A stretch of 43,451 nucleotides of DNA, from positions 1 through 43,451 of the forward strand of contig NZ_JAJTBB010000049.1 in the NCBI RefSeq assembly GCF_021287135.1, in the 5' to 3' direction. Below, piece by piece: positions 36,442-43,451 of the stretch. The notes below the pieces were generated by a model. It did not search any database. It was not told the origin of the DNA and saw only the letters and a program-made list of their open reading frames with translations. The DNA comes from Acidovorax sp. (GTDB taxonomy: Bacteria > Pseudomonadota > Gammaproteobacteria > Burkholderiales > Burkholderiaceae_C). Made by a program: the position numbers and the translations under genes. Position 1 is the first letter of the stretch. Each line of letters starts with the position of its first letter.

Positions 36442-36867
36442 TCACCGAGGCGTGAGTTCCTGGGACAGCCGAAGAATGCCCCAGACGATGAAAACCAGCT
36501 GCACGACGTTGATGGCCAGCGCCGCCGAGTGCACTCGCCGGAAGTTCCGTATGGCCGATGTCTCGCAGGCTTCGATCTTCCCGCCCAGCCGTTCCATCGC
36601 CGACACCAGGTGCGGACGCAAGACAGCCGTGACAGCGGCGAACAGTGCGGCGCCCAGGGCAAACACGTAGCGTCCCCAGACCATGTAGCTGATGCACGCG
36701 CCGAGCGAGGCGCACAGGGCCACCCGGTAGTACACGTTGAAGAAGCTGCGGACAAACCGGGCATCCAGCGGAATGTCGTGCTTGAGCGTGAGCAGGGGAA
36801 CGCCGCCCATCAGGAAGTACGCCGTGGTCACCAGGAGCGCCACGGTGAAGAAAATTGCGCCGTACAT
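36442..36867 (-). CDS. Small four-helix membrane protein of unknown function
   Basis: A 141-aa protein with about four hydrophobic helices: MYGAIFFTVALLVTTAYFLM (1-20), VYYRVALCASLGACISYMVW (about 45-65), FALGAALFAAVTAVLRPHLV, and a last helix AINVVQLVFIVWGILRL. The middle contains AMERLGGKIEACETSAIRNF. DUF4149-like proteins share this layout, but I cannot assign it firmly. I chose ATG 36867 with AAGGAG about 10 nt upstream. It converges on the regulator gene and is separated by 189 nt from eptA, which reads away from it. Nothing visible links it to a pathway. Confidence 0.72.
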   Translation of the reverse strand: MYGAIFFTVALLVTTAYFLMGGVPLLTLKHDIPLDARFVRSFFNVYYRVALCASLGACISYMVWGRYVFALGAALFAAVTAVLRPHLVSAMERLGGKIEACETSAIRNFRRVHSAALAINVVQLVFIVWGILRLSQELTPR

Positions 36868-37056
36868 GGTCTGCGAGCTCCTTGCAAGGCCGGCCCTCGA
36901 CAAGCGCCGGGTACGCGGCCATCCATCGGTTGAAGTGTCCAATGGCCGAGTTTCTGCCCGCCGCGAAAGGCGCGCATTGGGGGAAGCATGGGGGCGCGCC
37001 GCTGCCGGAAGGTGGGCTTGGCGGCGGGCGCGCCCACCGACCGCCCCCAGGCCGCG

Positions 37057-38775
37057 CTACCCCTTGTTCCGGCAGGCGCCAAACAGGTCCAGCTCGGCGT
37101 TGTAGGCGCTGGTCTTCACGTCCATCAGCCCCAGCACGGAGTGGAAATAGTGGTCGTGCGTGATGCGCCGCTCGGCCAGGTCGCGCTGCAGGCAGTCGGT
37201 GGGCGTGCCGGCACGGGTCTGCATGCCGGACGACAGCCAGGTGATCCAGGGCACGTGCTTTTGCACGTCGGGCGCGACGCTGTAGGGCAGGCCATGCAGG
37301 TACAGGTTGTTCTCGCCCAGGGATTCACCATGGTCTGCTACATAAATCATAGCTGTCTGCGCTTTACCCTCTTGCGTTGAGAGCCATTGGAGCACGCCAT
37401 CCAGAAAGGCGTCGGTTTCGACGATGCTGTTGTCGTAGGCGTTCACCACCTGCTGGCGGTCGCACTCCTGCAGGGCGTTGGAGGTGCATTCGGGCAGGAA
37501 TTTCTTGTGCTCGGCGGCCGAGCGCTTGGAGTACGCCGGGCCGTGGCTGCCCATCTGGTGCATCACCACCACGGTGCCGCGCTGGCGCTGCTCGGCCGGC
37601 AGGGCCGCGATGCGGGCGTCCAGGTCCTTGAGCATGATGCGGTCCAGGCATTCGCCCGGGGTCGGACACAGGGCGGGGTCGTCCAGCTTGCCGGTGATGG
37701 TTTCGCCCACACGGTCGCACACGCCCTTGCAGCCGGATTGGTTGTCCAGCCACAGCACGGCCAGGCCGGCATGGTGGAGCACGTCGATCAGGCTTTCGTA
37801 GTTGGCGGAGCGCCCCTCGTAGCCCGTGCGCCCGAGGTGCGAGAACATGCAGGGCACCGAGGACGCGGTGCTGGTGCCGCACGACCAGGCATTGCGGGCG
37901 TTGGCCAGGTCCTTGCGGGCCGAGAGCAGCGGGGTGGTGTCGCGCTCGTAGCCATTGAGGCCGAAGTTGCCGCTGCGCCCCGTCTCGCCCAGCACCAGCA
38001 CCAGCAGCGGGGGCAGCGCCTGGCCGGCGTAGCTGGCGCCCAGTTGCGCGTCGCGGCCCAGCGGCAGCAGCTTGCTGGTGTCCATGCGCAGGGGCTTGGT
38101 GGCGATGTTGCCCAGCGCGTACACGCTGTTGAGCGGGTTGATGAGGTAGCGCAGCCGGGTGTGGTTGCGCATGGTGGAGGCAAAGTCCTGGAACACCAGC
38201 AGCAGGCTCACCACGATGACCACGACGCTGCCCGCCAGCAGCAGGCCGTTGTGCGCCACATGGCGCAGCGCGCCCAGGCGCTGTACGGGCCGGCGGTAGA
38301 GCCACAGCAGGGGCGGCAGGGCCAGGGCACCCACGGTGGCCGCCATGCGCCAGTTGAGCAGGTCGCCGGCTTCGCGCACGTCAGTCTGCAGCACGTTCAC
38401 CAGCATGCTGGCGTCGATGGCAATGCCGTAGGCCAGCATGAAGTACGCGCCGAAGGCGGCCATCACCACCAGCACGGCGGCGGCGGGCTTGAGCGTCCAG
38501 CGCCAGGCCAGCAGGCTGAGCAGCGCGGCATTGCCTGCTGCGACGATGAGCGCGAAGGCCAGGGCGAAGCCCCAGCCGCGCAGGCTGCCCTGGCCGGGCA
38601 GCTGGGCCACTTCGCGCCACAGCGGCACGTTGCAGGCCGTGGCCAGCCAGACGCTGATGAGCACCACCACCCAGGCGGGGTGCCAGTGGCGGGCGGTTTC
38701 GGGCGAGGCGGGAGAGAAGGATGCGTCCGCAGCAGCCGGGCGCATGCGCAGCAGGCGCTGCAGGAACAAAGGCAT
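37057..38775 (-). CDS. eptA: EptA/MCR-like lipid A phosphoethanolamine transferase
   Basis: A 572-aa inner-membrane enzyme that moves phosphoethanolamine from phosphatidylethanolamine to lipid A, lowering surface charge. Five N-terminal helices (about 35-215) lead to the periplasmic sulfatase-like domain. Metal-site residues are in LVLGETGRSGNFGLNGY, and the nucleophile is Thr303 in SCGTSTASSVPCMFSH. YVADHGESLGE holds Asp481/His482, and VVMHQMGSHGPAYSKR is present. The conserved disulfide Cys residues are kept (C299/C309 and others). The codons just before ADHGES are unusually AT-rich and resemble the dispersed repeat. Function is firm at family level; polymyxin resistance would depend on expression. 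It lies alone, 72 nt upstream-side of fghA. Confidence 0.93.
   Translation of the reverse strand: MPLFLQRLLRMRPAAADASFSPASPETARHWHPAWVVVLISVWLATACNVPLWREVAQLPGQGSLRGWGFALAFALIVAAGNAALLSLLAWRWTLKPAAAVLVVMAAFGAYFMLAYGIAIDASMLVNVLQTDVREAGDLLNWRMAATVGALALPPLLWLYRRPVQRLGALRHVAHNGLLLAGSVVVIVVSLLLVFQDFASTMRNHTRLRYLINPLNSVYALGNIATKPLRMDTSKLLPLGRDAQLGASYAGQALPPLLVLVLGETGRSGNFGLNGYERDTTPLLSARKDLANARNAWSCGTSTASSVPCMFSHLGRTGYEGRSANYESLIDVLHHAGLAVLWLDNQSGCKGVCDRVGETITGKLDDPALCPTPGECLDRIMLKDLDARIAALPAEQRQRGTVVVMHQMGSHGPAYSKRSAAEHKKFLPECTSNALQECDRQQVVNAYDNSIVETDAFLDGVLQWLSTQEGKAQTAMIYVADHGESLGENNLYLHGLPYSVAPDVQKHVPWITWLSSGMQTRAGTPTDCLQRDLAERRITHDHYFHSVLGLMDVKTSAYNAELDLFGACRNKG
37336..37370 (-). repeat. Repeat-like AT-rich tract inside eptA
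   Basis: On the minus strand AAGCGCAGACAGCTATGATT continues TATGTAG, and it matches the reverse complement of the 23253-23314 element (AAGCGCGAGCAGCTATTATT, then TTTATAG) at about 20 of 27 positions. It encodes the strand AQTAMIYVA just before DHGES, a conserved part of the enzyme, using ATT, TAT, GTA and GCA codons. Chance similarity remains possible. Confidence 0.4.
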
Positions 38776-38847
38776 GGGACGCAGTGTCAGGGTTGGGGCT
38801 TAAGGCCGAATTATCCCGCGCTGGGCAGGGTTTTTTGCGCCGCGGCC

Positions 38848-39705
38848 TCAGTGGCCCAGGGTTTGAGCATGGTGGCGCAGGTGGTCGGCCATGAAGGTCT
38901 GCACGAAATAGTAGCCGTGGTCATAGCCCGCATGGCGGCGCAGGGTCAGGGGCTGGCCCAGGGCGGCGCAGGCTTGTTCCAGCAGGTGCGGGTGCAGCTG
39001 GTCGGGCAGGAATTTGTCGGCCAGACCCTGGTCGATGAGGATGCCGGCCGGGTAGGGCGCCACGGGCTGGTGCTGCATGAGCACGGTGGCGTCGTGCTCG
39101 ATCCAGGCGGTGCGGTCGGCGCCCAGGTAGCCGGTGAACGCCTTTTCGCCCCACGGGCATTGGGTGGGCGCGCAGATGGGCGCGAAGGCCGACAGCGACT
39201 TGAACCGTCCGGGGTGGCGCAGCGCCAGGGTCAGCGCGCCATGCCCGCCCATCGAGTGGCCGGTGATGCCCAGCCGGTCGCCGTCGACGGGCAGCTGTGC
39301 GGCCACCTGGGGCAGCAGTTCGTTCAGCAGATAGCTCTCCATGCGCCAGTGGCGGGCCCAGGGCTGCTGCGTGGCATCGAGGTAGAAGCCTGCGCCCACG
39401 CCGAAGTCCCAGCTGTCGGCCTCGCCGGGCAGGTTGGCGCCGCGCGGGCTGGTGTCGGGCGCGATGAGCGCCAGGCCCAGCTCGGCCGCCACGCGCTGGG
39501 CGCCGGCCTTGACCACGAAGGTCTCTTCGGTGCAGGTCAGCCCCGCCAGGTACAGCACCGCGGGCACCGGGCCTTGCTGCGCCTGGGGCGGCAGGTACAC
39601 AGCAAACTTCATCGGCAGGCCGATGGTGGTGGAAGCGTGCTGGTAAAAACGCTGCTCGCCGCCAAAGCAGGCGTGGCTGCCCAGGAGTTCAAACGGGGTG
39701 GACAT
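38848..39705 (-). CDS. fghA: S-formylglutathione hydrolase
   Basis: A 285-aa alpha/beta-hydrolase that cleaves S-formylglutathione to formate and glutathione, the last step of the GSH-dependent formaldehyde pathway. The nucleophile Ser (about 151) lies in GITGHSMGGHGALTLAL. The catalytic Asp sits in ILIDQGLADKFL and the His in HAGYDHGYYFVQTF. The family stretch VLYLAGLTCTEETFVVKAGA and SPRGANLPGEADSWDFGVGA is clear. I chose ATG 39705 (MSTPFELLG); a 9-residue upstream extension is unlikely. A large repeat separates it from adhC, which supplies its substrate. Confidence 0.96.
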   Translation of the reverse strand: MSTPFELLGSHACFGGEQRFYQHASTTIGLPMKFAVYLPPQAQQGPVPAVLYLAGLTCTEETFVVKAGAQRVAAELGLALIAPDTSPRGANLPGEADSWDFGVGAGFYLDATQQPWARHWRMESYLLNELLPQVAAQLPVDGDRLGITGHSMGGHGALTLALRHPGRFKSLSAFAPICAPTQCPWGEKAFTGYLGADRTAWIEHDATVLMQHQPVAPYPAGILIDQGLADKFLPDQLHPHLLEQACAALGQPLTLRRHAGYDHGYYFVQTFMADHLRHHAQTLGH

Positions 39706-39768
39706 GGCGATACCGATCCAAAGAGGGGACAAGGGGGAGAGGGCGGGAGCGGGGGCAAAGAGACTACT

Positions 39769-39868
39769 CTTCTTTTGATAGCTGCTTGCGCTTGGTGTTG
39801 TTGGCTCTCAATGAGTTTTCTATCTGAAGACAAGCATTATCAAGCGCTGGCAGCTATGCTTTTTGACG
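39769..39868. repeat. Dispersed ATAGCT element, long inverted-pair form
   Basis: A left half TTTTGATAGCTGCTTGCGCTT (39774-39794 region) and a right half AAGCGCTGGCAGCTATGCTT with TTTTG (to 39868) face each other. They are separated by about 50 nt, longer than the 7-nt loop of the compact copies. It fills the fghA-adhC spacer. The reverse complement of the right half, AAGCATAGCTGCCAGCGCTT, matches the left half closely. Confidence 0.75.
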
Positions 39869-39887
39869 CCGTGCGGCCCTCTGCGCG

Positions 39888-41063
<1,176 letters not shown>

Positions 41064-41330
41064 CTACTTGAGGTACGAGCGCAGCAGCGCCAGCGTTTCG
41101 TCGATGGCGGCCTGCGAGGGCGCCGGCTGGGCGGTCAGTGTCTCGCGCACGTGGCTGTCCAGCAGGTCGGCCATCAGCCCGTGCACCGCGCCGCGCAGGG
41201 CGGCCAACTGTTGCAGGATGGGGGCGCAGTCGCTGCCCGCCTCGACGGCGCGCTCCAGCGCCTCGGCCTGGCCCTTGATGCGGCGCAGGCGCGTGATGGC
41301 GCGTTGCTTGTCTTCGGCGGTGTGGGGCAT
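41064..41330 (-). CDS. frmR: Formaldehyde-responsive repressor FrmR (CsoR/RcnR family)
   Basis: An 88-aa helical repressor. Pro2 and Cys35, which formaldehyde crosslinks in E. coli FrmR, are both present (MPHTAEDKQRAITRLRRIKG and GSDCAPILQQLAALRGAVHG), as is His60, while the metal-sensor set of RcnR or CsoR is not complete. This argues for formaldehyde rather than metal sensing. It heads the frmR-adhC-fghA group on the minus strand. A G-tract site at 41428-41444 resembles the FrmR operator. The start at ATG 41330 gives the exact Pro2 spacing; a longer frame upstream would break it. No clear ribosome-binding site is visible. Confidence 0.93.
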   Translation of the reverse strand: MPHTAEDKQRAITRLRRIKGQAEALERAVEAGSDCAPILQQLAALRGAVHGLMADLLDSHVRETLTAQPAPSQAAIDETLALLRSYLK

Positions 41331-41427
41331 GGCGGGAGGACGGCGTCCGTGCAAAACGCTGGGTACTGGGCGGCAGTATAACGAAGCAGTGCGCTTGTCT
41401 TGTGCGCCAGCGTGGAAAAAACCATGG

Positions 41428-41444
41428 TTACTAGGGGGGGGTAC
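41428..41444. promoter_or_regulatory. Candidate FrmR operator
   Basis: TTACTAGGGGGGGGTAC is a G-tract flanked by AT-rich inverted ends. It resembles the ACTATAGGGGGGTAT-type sites I recall for E. coli FrmR and the G-tracts bound by the CsoR/RcnR family. It lies about 100 nt upstream of the frmR start. A TATACT (minus strand, near 41373-41378) could be the promoter -10. Confidence 0.5.
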
Positions 41445-41485
41445 AAGCATGCACGTCCTCTGATGGATCGCTTGGCCGCATGAAA

Positions 41486-41514
41486 AAAGCCCGCAGGCAG
41501 GGCCTGCGGGCTTT
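41486..41514 (-). terminator. Intrinsic terminator of gltA
   Basis: AAAGCCCGCAGGC and GCCTGCGGGCTTT form a perfect 13-bp stem around an AGG loop. On the minus strand it is followed by six T residues. It lies 55 nt after the gltA stop and is weaker (TTT only) in the plus direction. Confidence 0.9.
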
Positions 41515-41568
41515 GGGGAGGGTTGGGAGGCCGACGGCGCGAAAACTGTCGGTCCCCCTGCGCGGCGA

Positions 41569-42879
41569 TCAGCGCTTGGCCAGCGGGGGCACGTCGCGGC
41601 GTTCGGAGCCGCTGAACAGCTGGCGGGGGCGGCCGATCTTGTACTCGGGGTCGCCGATCATTTCGTTCAGCTGGGCGATCCAGCCCACGGTGCGGGCCAG
41701 CGCGAAGATGCCGGTGAACAGGTTCACGGGGATGCCGATGGCGCGCTGCACGATGCCGGAGTAGAAGTCCACGTTGGGGTAGAGCTTGCGGGAGACGAAG
41801 TATTCGTCTTCCAGGGCGATCTTCTCCAGTTCCTTGGCCAGCTTGAACAGCGGGTCGTTTTCCAGGCCCAGCTCGGCCAGCACTTCATTGCAAGTCTCTT
41901 GCATGAGCTTGGCGCGGGGGTCGTAGTTCTTGTACACGCGGTGGCCAAAGCCCATGAGCTTGACGCCGCTGTTCTTGTCCTTGACCTGCTTGATGAACTC
42001 GCCGATCTTCTCCACGCCGCCTTGGGCCTGGATGTCATGCAGCATGTTCAGGGCCGCTTCGTTGGCGCCGCCGTGGGCAGGGCCCCACAGGCAGGCCACG
42101 CCGGCTGCGATGGCGGCAAACGGATTCGTGCCCGACGAGCCGCACAGGCGCACGGTGGAGGTCGATGCGTTCTGCTCGTGGTCGGCGTGCAGGATGAAGA
42201 TGCGGTCCAGCGCGCGTTCCAGCACGGGGTTGACCTTGTACTCTTCGCAGGGCGTGCCGAACATCATGCGCAGGAAGTTGCCGGCGTAGCTCAGGTGGTT
42301 CTGCGGGTACATGTAGGGCTGGCCCATGCCGTACTTGTAGGCCATGGCGACCAGCGTGGGCATCTTGGCGATCAGGCGGATGGCGGCGATCTCGCGGTGC
42401 TGCGGATTGTTGATGTCCGTGCTGTCGTGGTAGAAGGCCGACAGGGCACCCACCAGGCCGGTCAGCACGGCCATGGGGTGGGCGTCGCGGCGGAAGCCGC
42501 GCAGGAAGAACTGCATCTGCTCGTTGACCATGGTGTGGTTGGTCACGAGCTTGTGGAAGTCGGTGCGCTGGCCGTCGTTGGGCAGTTCGCCGTTGAGCAG
42601 CAGGTAGCAGGTGTCCAGGTAGTCGCACTGCGTGGCCAGTTGCTCGATGGGGTAGCCGCGGTACAGCAGTTCGCCCTTGTCGCCGTCGATGTACGTGATG
42701 GCGGACTGGGTCGCTGCCGTCGACAGGAAGCCCGGATCGTAGGTGAACATGCCCGTCTGCGCATACAGCTTGCGGATGTCGATGACGTCCGGGCCGATGC
42801 TGCCCTGATAGACCGGCAGGTCCACGCTGGGGCTGCCGTTACTGAACGACAGGGTGGCTTTGTTGTCAGCTAGCTTCAT
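41569..42879 (-). CDS. gltA: Citrate synthase
   Basis: The 436-aa type II citrate synthase, condensing oxaloacetate and acetyl-CoA in the first TCA step. The catalytic pieces are [38 protein letters not shown] and [20 protein letters not shown]. The C-terminal [20 protein letters not shown] and [19 protein letters not shown] are typical of Gram-negative hexameric forms. It lies after sdhE, the usual Burkholderiales order sdhCDAB-sdhE-gltA. The start has AAGGAAAG upstream. Strong GC-ending codon use suggests high expression. Confidence 0.98.
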   Translation of the reverse strand: MKLADNKATLSFSNGSPSVDLPVYQGSIGPDVIDIRKLYAQTGMFTYDPGFLSTAATQSAITYIDGDKGELLYRGYPIEQLATQCDYLDTCYLLLNGELPNDGQRTDFHKLVTNHTMVNEQMQFFLRGFRRDAHPMAVLTGLVGALSAFYHDSTDINNPQHREIAAIRLIAKMPTLVAMAYKYGMGQPYMYPQNHLSYAGNFLRMMFGTPCEEYKVNPVLERALDRIFILHADHEQNASTSTVRLCGSSGTNPFAAIAAGVACLWGPAHGGANEAALNMLHDIQAQGGVEKIGEFIKQVKDKNSGVKLMGFGHRVYKNYDPRAKLMQETCNEVLAELGLENDPLFKLAKELEKIALEDEYFVSRKLYPNVDFYSGIVQRAIGIPVNLFTGIFALARTVGWIAQLNEMIGDPEYKIGRPRQLFSGSERRDVPPLAKR

Positions 42880-42942
42880 TGTTACTTTCCTTGGGTAGGT
42901 TGCCGATGTGAATCCGGTCTGGGGCGCGGGTCGCTGGGGGCG

Positions 42943-43278
42943 TCAGGCGGGCAGGGGTGGCGCGCCGGCGCAATCTCTGAGCATGTCGAGCACTTCGTGC
43001 GCCTCTTCTGAGCTCTGATCGCCGGTGGGCTCGCGCCGCCGCAGCAACAGGTCCAGAAGGTCGTTGTCCGCCAGGTCCATCAGGCTGCGCAGCCCTTGCG
43101 CATGGCGCTGGGTCAGCGTGGACTCGAAGCGGGCGAAGAACCGTTCGATGAACAGATCGTTCTCCAGCAGGCCGCGCCGGCAGCGCCAGCGCAGCTTGCT
43201 CAGCTCCCGCTCGTCCAGCAGCGGCGAGGCCGCCGCCAGCGGTGCAGCGGGAGAGGGAGTGGAAAGAGGGGCTTGCAT
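42943..43278 (-). CDS. sdhE: Succinate dehydrogenase assembly factor SdhE
   Basis: A 111-aa protein of the SdhE/YgfY (Sdh5) family that promotes covalent FAD attachment to SdhA. The functional RGxxE motif lies at 35-41 (RRGLLENDL), followed by FIERFFARFESTLTQ and the LADNDLLDLLLRRREPTGDQ run typical of the fold. A Pro/Ala-rich N-terminal tail (1-20) is longer than in E. coli (88 aa). It sits 31 nt after sdhB and before gltA. The C-terminal VLDMLRDCAG segment is family-like. Confidence 0.94.
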   Translation of the reverse strand: MQAPLSTPSPAAPLAAASPLLDERELSKLRWRCRRGLLENDLFIERFFARFESTLTQRHAQGLRSLMDLADNDLLDLLLRRREPTGDQSSEEAHEVLDMLRDCAGAPPLPA

Positions 43279-43309
43279 GGCCGTCCTGCCGTTGCGGGCC
43301 TGATCTGGG

Positions 43310-43451
43310 TCAGATGGCGCGGCGCACCATCAGTTCCTTGATCTTGCCAATCGCCATCGTGGGGTTCAGGCCCTTGGGGCACACGTCCACGCAGTTCATG
43401 ATGGTGTGGCAGCGGAACAGGCGGTACGGGTCTTCCAGGTTGTCCAGGCGC
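43310..43451 (-). CDS. sdhB: Succinate dehydrogenase iron-sulfur subunit, C-terminal fragment
   Basis: The 3' end of sdhB; the gene continues beyond the window. The last 46 residues read [20 protein letters not shown] followed by [19 protein letters not shown] and LMVRRAI. The Cys residues in [17 protein letters not shown] are the ligands of the C-terminal clusters, and this is the standard SdhB ending. It passes electrons from SdhA FAD to quinone. Too short to appear as a long frame, but the identity is clear from motif and position next to sdhE. Confidence 0.95.
   Translation of the reverse strand, partial: RLDNLEDPYRLFRCHTIMNCVDVCPKGLNPTMAIGKIKELMVRRAI

Overview
The window is one contiguous, high-GC, gene-dense chromosomal segment with about 36 genes on both strands. 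It looks like a betaproteobacterium of the order Burkholderiales, most likely Comamonadaceae (Acidovorax-like). The grounds are the sdhB-sdhE-gltA order, the MoxR/DUF58/TgpA cluster, a GbsR/MarR-type regulator leading cydAB, IPTL-CTERM and PA0069-type proteins, and several copies of an ATAGCT/GCGCTT hairpin repeat that I know from Comamonadaceae spacers. The genus is inferred, since no rRNA or other marker gene is present. I see no tRNA, rRNA, CRISPR array, prophage or insertion sequence.

Layout. 1-6836 (+): the 3' end of a chemotaxis receptor gene, tsaD (tRNA t6A), and a four-gene tripartite export operon (outer-membrane factor, adaptor, ATPase, FtsX-type permease). 6837-10883: a small heat-shock protein gene, a divergent orphan amino-acid-type binding protein gene, a double hairpin repeat, and a two-gene ABC-2 exporter. 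10884-16129 (-): moxR, DUF58, tgpA and an mltB-like gene, a cell-envelope cluster. 16183-25611 (+): a class II histone-deacetylase-like hydrolase, an atypical enoyl-CoA hydratase relative, an MscS-type channel, etfBA, a large acyl-CoA dehydrogenase, a nitronate-monooxygenase-like protein and a second orphan binding protein; fatty-acid/acyl-CoA oxidation dominates. 25655-28647 (-): regulator-cydA-cydB, a quinol oxidase operon whose promoter carries a perfect 42-bp palindrome. 28836-36867: an acyltransferase, a small LETM1-like membrane protein, rnk, an SplB-like radical SAM gene behind a consensus LexA box, a secreted IPTL-CTERM protein, an SbtA-type bicarbonate transporter divergent from a CbbR-like LysR regulator, and a small membrane protein. 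37057-43451 (-): eptA, the glutathione-dependent formaldehyde pathway (fghA, adhC, frmR), then gltA, sdhE and the 3' end of sdhB.

How the genes work together. EtfBA takes electrons from acyl-CoA dehydrogenases such as the one downstream. CydAB, succinate dehydrogenase and citrate synthase are central respiration. FrmR/AdhC/FghA convert formaldehyde to formate. MoxR/DUF58/TgpA/MltB-like and EptA act on the envelope.

The most unusual signals are these: (1) the dispersed hairpin repeat seems to have contributed coding sequence, forming the hydrophobic core of the MltB-like signal peptide and possibly matching the strand carrying the metal-site DHGES motif of EptA; (2) the 42-bp operator before the cyd operon; (3) a LexA box placed between the -35 and -10 of the radical SAM gene; (4) two candidate operators in front of etfBA. 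I found no clear new multi-gene defence or biosynthetic system.
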